Made by a program: the position numbers and the translations under genes. A stretch of DNA of 38,706 nt from CAZVFE01 sp964626405 (lineage in GTDB: Bacteria; Bacteroidota; Bacteroidia; Cytophagales; Spirosomataceae): assembly GCA_964626405.1 (NCBI GenBank), contig CAZVFE010000010.1:1-38706 (forward strand). Direction: 5' to 3'. The stretch's first letter is position 1. The number at the start of each line of letters is the position of its first letter. The notes below the pieces were generated by a model that was given only the letters and a program-made list of their open reading frames with translations, had not been told where the DNA came from and made no database searches. Shown here in pieces: positions 1 to 8,615 of this stretch.

Positions 1-156
1 GGTAATACCACCAATGGTATCTCCAATTTGTCCAGACTTAGTAAAATCAAAAATATTTGAATTTTGAATAAATAAATAAGGGGAAATAATGGTAAAAACA
101 ACTCCCAAGGATAGAAATATAAGGGATATCTTGATAGTATTATCCGTATTTTTCAT
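1..156 (-). CDS. N-terminal fragment of an AbiC-like (putative phage abortive infection) membrane protein
   Basis: Reading down from an ATG at 156, 52 codons stay open to the window edge, so the gene is cut. A short charged start (MKNTDNTIK) is followed by a hydrophobic segment at about residues 10-31. The stretch SGQIGDTIGGIT follows at about 41-52. From memory, membrane segments bracketing a 'GQIGDTIGG' motif are typical of proteins annotated as putative phage abortive infection (putAbiC/AbiC) proteins in Bacteroidota; this is a family resemblance from a short stretch. It lies downstream of trpB on the same strand, separated by a long palindrome. With only the N-terminus visible, another small membrane protein remains possible. 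Confidence 0.5.
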   Translation of the reverse strand, partial: MKNTDNTIKISLIFLSLGVVFTIISPYLFIQNSNIFDFTKSGQIGDTIGGIT

Positions 157-171
157 TAGTGGTTTAGTTTA

Positions 172-209
172 TTTAGAAAGAGTTGTTATTGATAACAACT
201 CTTTCTAAA
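172..209 (-). terminator. 18-bp perfect hairpin after trpB
   Basis: Two 18-base arms (172-189 and 192-209, beginning TTTAGAAAGAG) pair perfectly around a 2-base loop. The hairpin lies 10 bases past the trpB stop and 15 bases before the start of the next minus-strand gene. The T-tract on the minus strand is weak (TAAATAAAC), so it may be a terminator, an mRNA processing site or a protein-binding palindrome. Confidence 0.55.
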
Positions 210-219
210 AAGTTTTAAA

Positions 220-1581
220 TTATATTGTTGGGGTATCTAATTCATTTAATGAATCTACAATTTCTTGTTGAGTTACCTCGTGTTCAACTAATTTTCCCGC
301 AAAGAAATTCTCGTAAGAAGCCATATCAAAATTTCCATGTCCACAAAGATTGAATAAAATTGTTTCTGATTTTCCTTCTTCTTTGCAACGTTTAGCCTGA
401 CGAATTACCTCTGCAATGCCATGAGTAGCTTCTGGCGCTGGAATTATCCCTTCTGTACGAGAAAATAATACTCCAGCCTCAAAACATTCCAATTGCTTAA
501 TTGCTGTAGCTTCAATCAATTGATCTTTTAATAATTGAGAGACAATTACCCCAGCACCATGATACCGTAATCCACCAGCATGAATTGGAGCTGGAACAAA
601 ATTATGCCCTAAGGTATACATGGGCAATAAAGGGGTCATACCTACTGTATCTCCAAAATCATAGCGGAATACTCCTCTAGTTAATTTTGGACAGGATGCA
701 GGTTCAACGGCAATAGCCCGTACTTTTTTACCATGTTCAAGATTATGTCTTAAAAAAGGAAAGGCAATACCTGCAAAATTTGAACCACCACCGAAAGGAG
801 CAATCACAATATCAGGGAAATCTCCTGCTTTTTCCATTTGTACTAATGATTCTTGACCAATTATGGTTTGATGCATTAAAACATGGTTTAATACAGAACC
901 AAGAGCATATTTTGTATCTTCATTCATAGCTGCCATTTCAACTGCCTCCGAAATAGCAATTCCTAAAGATCCTGGTGAATTTGGGTCCTTAGCTAAAATT
1001 TGTCGTCCAGCATTGGTTAAATTGGTTGGTGAGGAAAATACTTTCCCGCCCCAAGTATTCATCATGATTTTCCTGTAGGGTTTTCCTTCGTAGGATACCT
1101 TTACCATATATACCTCACAATCGATGCCAAATAAACTACAAGCATATGATAGGGCAGATCCCCATTGACCAGCACCTGTTTCAGTTGTAATTTTTTTAAC
1201 TCCTTCCTTCATATTATAATATGCTTGGGGAACAGCAGTATTTGGTTTATGAGAACCCGCAGGAGAAACTCCTTCATATTTATAATATATTTTGGCAGGG
1301 GTATCTAGGGCCTTTTCTAAATTATGTGCTCGAAACATAGGTGTAGGCCTCCATTGCTTATATACCTCTCTTACTTCCTCTGGAATTTCCACCCATTTAT
1401 CCGTAGTAACCTCTTGTTTTATTAATTCCATAGGAAATAATGGGGCTAAAGCATCTGGACCAATAGGTTCCTTTGTGCCTGGATGTAATGGTGGTAAAGG
1501 TTTATTGGGCATATCAGCAATGATATTATACCAATGGGTGGGAATTTCATCCTCAGTCAATAATATTTTATGTTGAGCCAT
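220..1581 (-). CDS. trpB: Tryptophan synthase beta chain, TrpB2 type
   Basis: A PLP enzyme of the tryptophan synthase beta family, which condenses indole with L-serine to give tryptophan. At 453 residues it is longer than the usual TrpB1 of about 400, with the extended N-terminus (from about DEIPTHWYN at 11-19) typical of the TrpB2 group. GSHKPNTA puts the PLP lysine at K112, ETGAGQWG lies at 134-141, a GGGSN phosphate-binding loop is in the middle, and GHGNFD is near the C-terminus. The ATG at 1581 is preceded by an A-rich leader (TTTAAAAACT) and no Shine-Dalgarno. No other trp gene is in the window, so it stands alone, as TrpB2 genes often do. It may act without TrpA, on free indole or a related substrate; that part is inference. 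Confidence 0.93.
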   Translation of the reverse strand: MAQHKILLTEDEIPTHWYNIIADMPNKPLPPLHPGTKEPIGPDALAPLFPMELIKQEVTTDKWVEIPEEVREVYKQWRPTPMFRAHNLEKALDTPAKIYYKYEGVSPAGSHKPNTAVPQAYYNMKEGVKKITTETGAGQWGSALSYACSLFGIDCEVYMVKVSYEGKPYRKIMMNTWGGKVFSSPTNLTNAGRQILAKDPNSPGSLGIAISEAVEMAAMNEDTKYALGSVLNHVLMHQTIIGQESLVQMEKAGDFPDIVIAPFGGGSNFAGIAFPFLRHNLEHGKKVRAIAVEPASCPKLTRGVFRYDFGDTVGMTPLLPMYTLGHNFVPAPIHAGGLRYHGAGVIVSQLLKDQLIEATAIKQLECFEAGVLFSRTEGIIPAPEATHGIAEVIRQAKRCKEEGKSETILFNLCGHGNFDMASYENFFAGKLVEHEVTQQEIVDSLNELDTPTI

Positions 1582-1735
1582 AGTTTTTAAAGTTTTAAAT
1601 TAGATTTTACAATTGCATTAAATTAATAAAAAATTAAATTATTTAACTAATTTTAATAGAAAATATGACTAATTCCATAGATAAAGTTTTTTTTTATTCT
1701 GAAATATTCAGCAATCTTTGTAAAAAAATGAATGA

Positions 1736-2344
1736 ATGAAAACTAAGTCACTAATTATCCTGATAACTCTTTTTACGTATTTGGACCTCTCTGCACAAAC
1801 AGAAAAAGTTAAAATTGAAAATTCAGAAGAATATAAAAATTCAATTTCATCCAATCAGACCGGAAGAAATGAATTAAGATTTAATTTATTAACATCGGTT
1901 ATTGGATTCCCAGAGATAAATTATGAGAGAATTCTTGCTACTAATATGAGTTTTGGGCTAGCAGGGGCAGTTACATTTACAAACAGGGAGGAAAAATCTC
2001 AGGATTATTTATTAGGATTTTATAGAGTCTATTTTGGAAAAAAATTGGCCAATGGTCCATTTATTGAGGCAAATTTGGGAGCTGTATATAATAAGAATCA
2101 AATTTATAATGGTGGGTATATTTATGAAGATCCTTGTCCAAATTGTTATACTATTTATAATCAATATTATTATGAAAAATCTTCTTTAAATTTAGGAGTA
2201 GGGTTTGCCATCGGTTATAAATTCCTTTCAAAAAATGGCCTTCTAGGCGAAGTATTTGGGGGTTTAGGTAGAAATTCAGGAGAGCCTTCAAGAGATTTCT
2301 ATCCAAGAGTTGGTGTAAGTATTGGTAAACGGTTTGGAAAATAA
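1736..2344 (+). CDS. Secreted barrel-like protein, tandem copy 1
   Basis: No named family is recognised. The first 21 residues form a signal peptide ending in SAQ, so the product is exported. The remainder alternates hydrophobic and polar residues, with many aromatics and glycines (LGFYRVYFGKK, GFAIGYKFL, VFGGLGRN), and ends in IGKRFGK. This looks like a small outer-membrane beta barrel of about 180 residues. A cysteine pair (CPNC, about residues 134-137) sits in a Tyr-rich loop and is absent from the neighbouring copy. Three ATGs in three frames overlap at 1728, 1732 and 1736, and only the last stays open. It is a paralogue of the gene 29 bases downstream, and the two are probably cotranscribed. 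Confidence 0.75.
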   Translation: MKTKSLIILITLFTYLDLSAQTEKVKIENSEEYKNSISSNQTGRNELRFNLLTSVIGFPEINYERILATNMSFGLAGAVTFTNREEKSQDYLLGFYRVYFGKKLANGPFIEANLGAVYNKNQIYNGGYIYEDPCPNCYTIYNQYYYEKSSLNLGVGFAIGYKFLSKNGLLGEVFGGLGRNSGEPSRDFYPRVGVSIGKRFGK

Positions 2345-2373
2345 ATTATTAAATATTTTAATCACTATATATT

Positions 2374-2976
2374 ATGAAAAAGACCCTTTCTCTTGTTATT
2401 TTATTAACCATTTTTATTTTTAATCTTAAGGCTCAAACTTTAACAAAAGAAGAGCGATTAAAAAATCTCCAGTCAACCAAGGAATACGAAAATTCTATCA
2501 AATTGGGCCAGACAGGACGTAATGAATTAAATATTAATTTATTAACTCCTTTATGGGGTTCAATTGAATTGAATTACGAAAGAATATTGAATGAAAATTC
2601 ATCCTATGGAATTGCTGGAAATTTAGGTATTTCAAAAGATTATTATAATTCCTCATTCCTATTGGGTTTTTATAGAATTTATTTTGGAAAAAAAATCAAT
2701 AATGGGTTTTTTATTGAAGCAAATTCGGGATTTTCTTCCATCGAGGAAGGATATGGTCATATTGATTATTATTCCTCTTACCAAAATTCATATTCAACAG
2801 ATAGATATAATGGGCTTGGGGTTGGAGTTGCAATTGGATATAAACTTTTAGCAAAAAATGGCGTTGTATGTCAGATTTTTGGAGGTTTAGGAAGAAATTT
2901 TGGAAGTAATTATGATAATTATACCCCAATATTTCCTAGATCAGGAATTACGATTGGTAAAAGATTTGGAAAATAA
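2374..2976 (+). CDS. Secreted barrel-like protein, tandem copy 2
   Basis: A 200-residue paralogue of the preceding gene. Both share, in order, an exported N-terminus ending in AQ, a linker EY.NSI...QTGRNEL, the strand LGFYR.YFGKK, GVAIGYKLLAKNG, FGGLGRN and a closing IGKRFGK. This copy has a slightly longer linker after the signal peptide (TLTKEERLKNLQSTK). Its variable Tyr/Ser-rich loop (about residues 120-140) lacks the CPNC pair. It probably forms a small outer-membrane beta barrel. No enzyme motif is visible and the function is unknown. It converges on the SDR gene, whose stop lies 15 bases further on, with no clear terminator between them. Confidence 0.75.
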   Translation: MKKTLSLVILLTIFIFNLKAQTLTKEERLKNLQSTKEYENSIKLGQTGRNELNINLLTPLWGSIELNYERILNENSSYGIAGNLGISKDYYNSSFLLGFYRIYFGKKINNGFFIEANSGFSSIEEGYGHIDYYSSYQNSYSTDRYNGLGVGVAIGYKLLAKNGVVCQIFGGLGRNFGSNYDNYTPIFPRSGITIGKRFGK

Positions 2977-2991
2977 TCTAAAAAGTAAAAA

Positions 2992-3744
2992 CTAGGAGAT
3001 TGGTGGAGGGGATATGGAAGTCCACCCTCCATCCACAATTAAGGTTTGACCTGTTATATGAGTAGATTTCTCAGATAAAAAGAAATTTACAGCATTAGAA
3101 ATATCCTCAACCCTTGCAGGCTTTTTTAAAGGGGTAATATTCGTCCAAATTTCTTGATAATTTTTATCTTCTGTTGTCCTTTCTGTAATAGTAGCACCAG
3201 GTGAAACCGCATTTATTCGTATTTGATATGGCGAAAGGTCAATTACTAAATTTTTCACTAACTGAGACAATGCGGCTTTAGTCATACCATATACGGCTAA
3301 ATCAGGATGGGCTTGATGACCTGTCACTGAGGTAATTACCACAATTGAACCTTTAATTTTATTCGATCTAAAATAATTTGCAGATTGTTGAATGAGGAAA
3401 AATGTACCTTTAATATTCGTTTCCAAAATTTTATTCATGGAATCTGGTTGGTAATCCCAAAATGATCCAAAGGTTGTAATTCCAGCATTAGCAATCAGAC
3501 CATAGTAATCTCCAGGGGTATCATCTATTAAATTGAATAAATTCAATCTAAATTCTTGAGTTGAGGAGTCACCCACAAGGGAAGAGTAATTTGTAAACCC
3601 TTTATTTTCAATAGATTGGATAGATAAACTTAAAGCATTTTCATCAATATCATTTAATATTACAAAATACCCTTGTTTTAGTAAATCAATGGCTATTTGA
3701 AATCCAATACCTACTGCAGAACCTGTAACAACAAATTTTTTCAT
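2992..3744 (-). CDS. Short-chain dehydrogenase/reductase (SDR)
   Basis: A classical SDR of 250 residues, an NAD(P)-dependent oxidoreductase. TGSAVGIG at 7-14 is the nucleotide-binding loop, an Asp-containing NDID sits at 31-34, NAG at 86-88, and the catalytic triad is S139, Y152 and K156 (YGMTK). The C-terminus carries the usual GQTLIVDGG. D32 after beta-2 suggests NAD rather than NADP (inference). I chose the ATG at 3744 over an in-frame TTG at 3747. That ATG shares its A with the dehydratase stop (TGATG), giving a one-base overlap and implying translational coupling. Last gene of the GH13-MFS-dehydratase-SDR run. The substrate is probably a sugar or sugar acid, judged only from context. Confidence 0.85.
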   Translation of the reverse strand: MKKFVVTGSAVGIGFQIAIDLLKQGYFVILNDIDENALSLSIQSIENKGFTNYSSLVGDSSTQEFRLNLFNLIDDTPGDYYGLIANAGITTFGSFWDYQPDSMNKILETNIKGTFFLIQQSANYFRSNKIKGSIVVITSVTGHQAHPDLAVYGMTKAALSQLVKNLVIDLSPYQIRINAVSPGATITERTTEDKNYQEIWTNITPLKKPARVEDISNAVNFFLSEKSTHITGQTLIVDGGWTSISPPPIS

Positions 3745-5453
3745 CAATGTGAATCTCTAGTGACAACTGAGCCAGATCCTCCAACTAAGAAGTCAAAATC
3801 AGCTCCTTTATCAGCCTGCTGAACATTATTTACATATAAACTTACATAACCTCTTTTGATAAAATCATTTACTAAAGGCTTGTTTTCTTTTCTTTGCTTT
3901 AATTCCTCCTCTGAAACCTCCCAATTAATCGAACGATTATCTACATCTATGGAAATATAATCTCCATTCTGAATCCAATTTAATGGTCCACCAGCAGCCG
4001 CTTCAGGAGAAACATGTAATAAAACTGTCCCGAAACCAGTTCCACTCATTCTACCATCAGAAATTCGAACCATATCTTTTACTCCTTTTGCCAATAATTT
4101 TTTAGGAATCCCCATATTTCCAACCTCTGCCATTCCTGGATAACCTTTAGGGCCAACATTTTTTAATACCATAACAGAATTTTCATCGATATCAAGATCT
4201 GGCAAATCAATTCGGGCATGATAATCTTCGATATTTTCAAATACTACTGCTTTACCTCTATGTTTAAACAGATTTGGGGATGCTGCAGAAGGTTTTAAAA
4301 CAGCTCCATTAGGTGCTAAATTACCTTTTAAAACAGCTATTCCAGATTCTGGTTTAAAGGCATCTTTCATTGTAGAAATTATTTCTGAATCATAAATCGG
4401 AGAATTATTAATACATTCTAAAACTGTTTTACCTGAAACTGTTTTTATTGAGGTGTGAAGATACTCCTTCATTTGATTCATTACTGCAGGCAAGCCTCCT
4501 GCATAATATAAATCTTCCATAAAATGATCCCCAGAAGGTTGAATATTCGCTAGAAGAGGAATATCTTTTGAATATTTATCAAAATCCGTTAAATCCAATT
4601 CCACACCTAATCTTCCAGCTATTGCTAATAAATGGATCACAAAATTCGTAGAACCACCAGTTGCGGCATTTACTCTTATAGCATTTTCAAAAGCTTCTCT
4701 TGTTAATACATCAGAGATTTTTTGATCTTCCCTAACCATTTCAACAATCCTTCTACCTGTATTTTGAGCCATTACTTTTCGTCTAACATCTGCAGCGGGT
4801 ATGGCAGCATTTTGGGGAAGTGATAAACCTAAGGCTTCTACCATGGTTGCCATGGTAGAGGCAGTTCCCATTACTGCACAATGTCCGGGAGTTCTTGCCA
4901 TACAGGCTTCAGCTTCAATAAATTCTTCTTGAGTTAGTTTTCCTAATTTAAAATCCTCAGCAAAACGCCAAACATCAGAAGTACCAATATGCTTCCCTTT
5001 AAATTTTCCTTTCATCATTGGCCCGCCTGATATAACGATTGACGGTAAATCAACAGAGGCTGCACCCATTACAAGGGAAGGGGTTGTTTTATCACATCCA
5101 CACATCAATACTACTCCATCAATTGGATTTGCACGTATAGATTCTTCTACATCCATAGAAGCTAAATTACGATACAACATTGCGGTAGGTTTAATTAAGG
5201 TTTCGCCCAAGGACATTACCGGAAATTCCACAGGAAATCCACCAGCTTCAATAATACCTTTTTTTACAAATTCAGCTAATTCACGAAAATGAGCATTACA
5301 AGGAGTAAGTTCAGACCAGGTATTACAAATACCAATAACCGGTTTTCCTTGAAAATAATCGTCAGGAATACCTTGATTTTTCATCCAAGCCCTGTATATA
5401 AAACCATCTTTCCCGGTTTTTCCAAACCATTGTTGAGATCTCAAATTTTTCAT
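3744..5453 (-). CDS. IlvD/Edd-family sugar-acid dehydratase (L-arabinonate dehydratase-like)
   Basis: A 569-residue member of the IlvD/Edd Fe-S dehydratases, which convert a sugar acid to its 2-keto-3-deoxy derivative. The N-terminus (RSQQWFG, RAWMKNQG, GICNTWSELTPCN) is that of the pentonate dehydratase branch rather than branched-chain IlvD. Cysteines C52, C120 and C192, K122, E84 and D121 line up with a constant offset of about 7-8 with the [2Fe-2S] ligands, the carbamylated lysine and the Mg ligands known for Rhizobium L-arabinonate dehydratase. SDGRMSGTGFG is the catalytic-serine region near the C-terminus. No ilvB, ilvC or leu gene is nearby, which also argues against branched-chain synthesis. 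It is the third gene of a likely minus-strand operon. The exact sugar acid cannot be read from the sequence. Confidence 0.85.
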   Translation of the reverse strand: MKNLRSQQWFGKTGKDGFIYRAWMKNQGIPDDYFQGKPVIGICNTWSELTPCNAHFRELAEFVKKGIIEAGGFPVEFPVMSLGETLIKPTAMLYRNLASMDVEESIRANPIDGVVLMCGCDKTTPSLVMGAASVDLPSIVISGGPMMKGKFKGKHIGTSDVWRFAEDFKLGKLTQEEFIEAEACMARTPGHCAVMGTASTMATMVEALGLSLPQNAAIPAADVRRKVMAQNTGRRIVEMVREDQKISDVLTREAFENAIRVNAATGGSTNFVIHLLAIAGRLGVELDLTDFDKYSKDIPLLANIQPSGDHFMEDLYYAGGLPAVMNQMKEYLHTSIKTVSGKTVLECINNSPIYDSEIISTMKDAFKPESGIAVLKGNLAPNGAVLKPSAASPNLFKHRGKAVVFENIEDYHARIDLPDLDIDENSVMVLKNVGPKGYPGMAEVGNMGIPKKLLAKGVKDMVRISDGRMSGTGFGTVLLHVSPEAAAGGPLNWIQNGDYISIDVDNRSINWEVSEEELKQRKENKPLVNDFIKRGYVSLYVNNVQQADKGADFDFLVGGSGSVVTRDSH

Positions 5454-5476
5454 AGTTTAAAATAAAATTATAGAAT

Positions 5477-6802
5477 TTAGGAGTTTTTTATTTTTAAAAC
5501 AGAAATTGCTCCAAAAATAAATAAAATACCTGCCATTAATATACTGTATATCGGGTTTCCTCCAAAAACATATTTCACAATTGGTCCACCAAATATTCCA
5601 TTTATTATTTGAGGAATAGTGATGAAAAAATTGAATATTCCCATATATACACCCATTTTTTGAACAGGGATAGATCCAGCTAATAAAGCATAAGGCATTG
5701 CTAATATACTTGCCCAAGCCATTCCTACTCCAATCATGGAAAAAATTAACAAACTAGGATCTTTTATAAAGAAAATAGAAATTAAACCAAGCCCTCCTAA
5801 GGACAAAGAGAAAGCGTGGGTCCCTTTATTTCCAAGAAATTTAGCAATTTTAGGTAAGAACATCGCATAAACTGCAGATACTCCATTATAAATTCCAAAT
5901 AATAAACCTACCCAATTGGCAGCCTCATTGTAAATAGCAGAAGAAGTATCAGATAAAGGCAATCCATATACATGATGGGCAATTGCTGGCGTAGAATATA
6001 CCCACATTGAAAACAAAGCAAACCAAGAAAAAAACTGTACTAAACCCAATTGTTTCATGGTATTGGGCATTTCAATAATATATTGAAATACGGAAGATAA
6101 AGAAGCATTCTTTTCTTTTTCATCTTCAATATGCCCCATATTTTTTAATTCCTCAGGAGAATATTCTTTGGTAGTTAGGATTGTCCAAATTATTGCAGAG
6201 AGAAATATTATTCCTCCGAAATAAAATGAAAATATCACATTATCTGGAATATTACCTGGAGAGGCCTCTGATTCGATACCGAAGTAATTAGCAAAAACAT
6301 ATGGTAGCCAAGATCCGACAACTGCCCCAATTCCAATTAAAAAAGTTTGAACAGAAAAACCTAATGTATTTTGTTCTTCAGGAAGATTATCTGCAACTAA
6401 TGCCCTAAATGGCTCCATCGAAACATTGAAAGAAGCATCCATTAACATTAAAATTCCCGCTCCAATAAATACGGGTGGTAAAAAGGCTGCTAAACTTCCT
6501 GCATGAGGAAATAAAAACAAAGCCAAGGAAGCTACTATTGCTCCTGAAAGGAAAAAAGGTTTTCTTCGACCCAATTTATTCCATGTTCTATCTGAATAAA
6601 AACCAATAATTGGTTGAATAATCATACCTGTTAGGGGAGCTGCCAACCAAAACCAAGATAAATGTTCTACTTCAGCACCAAAGGTCTGAAGGATCCGAGA
6701 AGCATTTCCATTTTGCAAGGCAAATCCAAATTGAATTCCCAAAAATCCAATAGACATATTGAATATTTGTCCAAGGCTCAAATTAGGCTTATTTAATTTC
6801 AT
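5477..6802 (-). CDS. MFS sugar transporter, SLC45/GPH-like (probable maltose or oligosaccharide symporter)
   Basis: An integral inner-membrane transporter of 441 residues with about 12 hydrophobic helices. The loop between helices 2 and 3 has the MFS signature in SDRTWNKLGRRKPF (about residues 70-83). The opening (FNMSIGFLGIQFGFALQNGN) resembles bacterial homologues of the SLC45 sucrose/maltose proton symporters that sit beside maltose phosphorylases in Bacteroidota. Its start lies 5 bases after the GH13 stop and its stop lies 23 bases before the dehydratase start, so it is inside an operon. The leader is TAAAAACTATG, without a Shine-Dalgarno. The likely role is import of maltose or short maltodextrins made by the periplasmic amylase, for cytoplasmic phosphorolysis. 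The substrate is inferred from context. Confidence 0.85.
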   Translation of the reverse strand: MKLNKPNLSLGQIFNMSIGFLGIQFGFALQNGNASRILQTFGAEVEHLSWFWLAAPLTGMIIQPIIGFYSDRTWNKLGRRKPFFLSGAIVASLALFLFPHAGSLAAFLPPVFIGAGILMLMDASFNVSMEPFRALVADNLPEEQNTLGFSVQTFLIGIGAVVGSWLPYVFANYFGIESEASPGNIPDNVIFSFYFGGIIFLSAIIWTILTTKEYSPEELKNMGHIEDEKEKNASLSSVFQYIIEMPNTMKQLGLVQFFSWFALFSMWVYSTPAIAHHVYGLPLSDTSSAIYNEAANWVGLLFGIYNGVSAVYAMFLPKIAKFLGNKGTHAFSLSLGGLGLISIFFIKDPSLLIFSMIGVGMAWASILAMPYALLAGSIPVQKMGVYMGIFNFFITIPQIINGIFGGPIVKYVFGGNPIYSILMAGILFIFGAISVLKIKNS

Positions 6803-6807
6803 AGTTT

Positions 6808-8580
6808 TTAATTTAGTTCTAAAACTAAGGAAGAATTAGAAGGAATAGTAATTTTATTATTTAAAATGATAGGTTTCTCTGAATTTGGAGGTAAAAATGC
6901 CTTTTTCAATTTCAATCTTTCCGATTTATTTTGAATCATTTCTTTAGCTAAATCTGGAATTTGAATTGTGAACTCTTCTGAATTTAAGGCATTAAAATTC
7001 ACAATGATTAAATAGGCCTTATCATCGGTATACCGTAGATACGAATATATTTTCTTATGGTTATACGCATTATTTTGGGCATATTGAAGATCAAAAAATT
7101 TACCATGACGAATAACTTCATCCTGATTCACCCATTTCATTAAATCTAAATAAAATGATTCTAGTTCTTTTTCTTGAATATTCAGCCTTTGGTCATTAAA
7201 GCTTCCCGAATTCAACCATCTTTGGTGTGAGTCTACTCGATAAAAATCAAACATGGTTGTTCTATCATCCGCTTCATTAAAGCCTTCTATTTCATTCGCC
7301 CTCTCGCCAAATTCTTGTCCAAAATACAACATTAATGGGCCATTATGTAAACTGGCAGTAATTACCATTCCTGGGATCGTTGACCAAATATTATTTCCAG
7401 CGAAGGAAGGGGTATTTATTCTTTGTTCATCATGATTTTCAAGGAATCGAAGCATTTTTTCTGAAAAATCACCTGATTCATTTTGCCAAACCTTGGTTAT
7501 GTCTTCCGTAGTAGATTCAGGTTTATTTTCCATTAATCTTCTCACAGCATCATATAAACCTACTTTATCATATAAATAATCAAAACCACCTTGATTAATA
7601 TAGGAATGATACTTCTGAGGTTGATAGATTTCAGCAATAAAAATTAAATCATTTTTCTTTTCCTTTACTTTGGAAATGGCATATTCCCAGAATTCTACAG
7701 GTACCATTTCTGCCATATCACAGCGAAATCCATCTATTCCTAAATTGGTCCAATAATTTAAAACATTTAACATATCATCCCAGGTTTTTGGACGAGGATT
7801 AAAATGATTTACTTCACCGGGAAATTCCAATCCATAATTTAATTTTACTGTTTCATACCAATCATTAATGGATGGTTTAGAAGAAAATACATTATTACCA
7901 GAAACCTTAGCTGGAAACTCCGTATAGGGTTTAATTGGTTTTACTGGAGGATTTACCCCATCTGGAATTTGAAAAGATTCTCCGTTTAAATAATAGAAAT
8001 TATTATTTGGATCGAAATTTTTTGAAGTATTATCCGATTCCCCAAATTTTGAAATTCCAATAGGGGTCATATCTGAATAATAAAAACGTGCTAAGTGATT
8101 TGGTACAAAATCAATGATTAATTTTAAACCCGCTTTGTGGATTCTTTTTACCATTGCTTGAAATTCCTCTATTCTCTTTTTTGGATTATTTGCAAAAAAT
8201 GAATTGACATCATAATAATCTTTTATAGCAAAAGGCGAACCAGATCTTCCTTTAATTACAGATGGATTATCTAAAGGAATACCTAATTCAGTTAAATCTT
8301 CCATAGTGGCATGCTCAATGATTCCAGTCATATATAGATGAGTAAAACCCCTTTGTTTTAAAACTTTCAAGGCCTTGGCTGAAACATCAGAAAATTTTGT
8401 AACGCCATTTTCAGATAAAGAACCATTTTTCACTACTTTTTCATTGGTATTTCCCCAAAGATGAAACATCATTTGGTAAACAATAAATTTATCAGAAGGC
8501 AATTCAGAGCTTGCAGCTTTAGGCGACATAGGCAGAATAGATATTAAAATTAAAATAAAATTTAATAAAGATTTTTTCAT
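6808..8580 (-). CDS. Periplasmic GH13 alpha-amylase family enzyme
   Basis: A glycoside hydrolase family 13 enzyme of 590 residues acting on alpha-glucans. A signal peptide covers about residues 1-24 and has no lipobox cysteine, so the protein is exported and probably soluble in the periplasm. The four GH13 regions are present: DFVPNH at 157-162, GFRCD with nucleophile D288, IAEIY with acid/base E317, and ENHDEQR with D384. A C-terminal beta domain of about 80 residues follows, and no starch-binding module or SusCD partner is visible. It is first in the minus-strand operon and divergent from pgmB. It may release maltose or small maltodextrins for the adjoining transporter. The subfamily and the exact product are not resolved. 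Confidence 0.9.
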   Translation of the reverse strand: MKKSLLNFILILISILPMSPKAASSELPSDKFIVYQMMFHLWGNTNEKVVKNGSLSENGVTKFSDVSAKALKVLKQRGFTHLYMTGIIEHATMEDLTELGIPLDNPSVIKGRSGSPFAIKDYYDVNSFFANNPKKRIEEFQAMVKRIHKAGLKLIIDFVPNHLARFYYSDMTPIGISKFGESDNTSKNFDPNNNFYYLNGESFQIPDGVNPPVKPIKPYTEFPAKVSGNNVFSSKPSINDWYETVKLNYGLEFPGEVNHFNPRPKTWDDMLNVLNYWTNLGIDGFRCDMAEMVPVEFWEYAISKVKEKKNDLIFIAEIYQPQKYHSYINQGGFDYLYDKVGLYDAVRRLMENKPESTTEDITKVWQNESGDFSEKMLRFLENHDEQRINTPSFAGNNIWSTIPGMVITASLHNGPLMLYFGQEFGERANEIEGFNEADDRTTMFDFYRVDSHQRWLNSGSFNDQRLNIQEKELESFYLDLMKWVNQDEVIRHGKFFDLQYAQNNAYNHKKIYSYLRYTDDKAYLIIVNFNALNSEEFTIQIPDLAKEMIQNKSERLKLKKAFLPPNSEKPIILNNKITIPSNSSLVLELN

Positions 8581-8615
8581 CTTTCAATCAAAACAGTCTA
8601 GGACAGTAAAATATA

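Noticed and set aside
1292..1576. 94-residue open frame antisense to trpB
   Set aside because: A shadow of a strongly conserved gene; no own leader, no family resemblance. The same applies to the other antisense frames inside prs, dnaK, pgmB, topA and rplY.
2977..2991. Terminator between the converging barrel gene and SDR
   Set aside because: Only 15 bases with no inverted repeat; nothing to support a terminator. The same is true at the one-base gap between the folD stop and the secreted-protein stop (29742).
3745..3747. TTG as the SDR start
   Set aside because: The adjacent ATG at 3744 gives the normal MKKFVVTG start and a one-base stop/start overlap.
3744..5453. Branched-chain dihydroxy-acid dehydratase (ilvD)
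   Set aside because: The N-terminal and metal-site pattern fits pentonate dehydratases, and the neighbours are sugar genes, not ilv or leu genes.
5457..5717. 86-residue frame inside the transporter gene
   Set aside because: Same strand, different frame, Cys/Trp/Asn-rich as expected from frameshifted membrane-helix codons.
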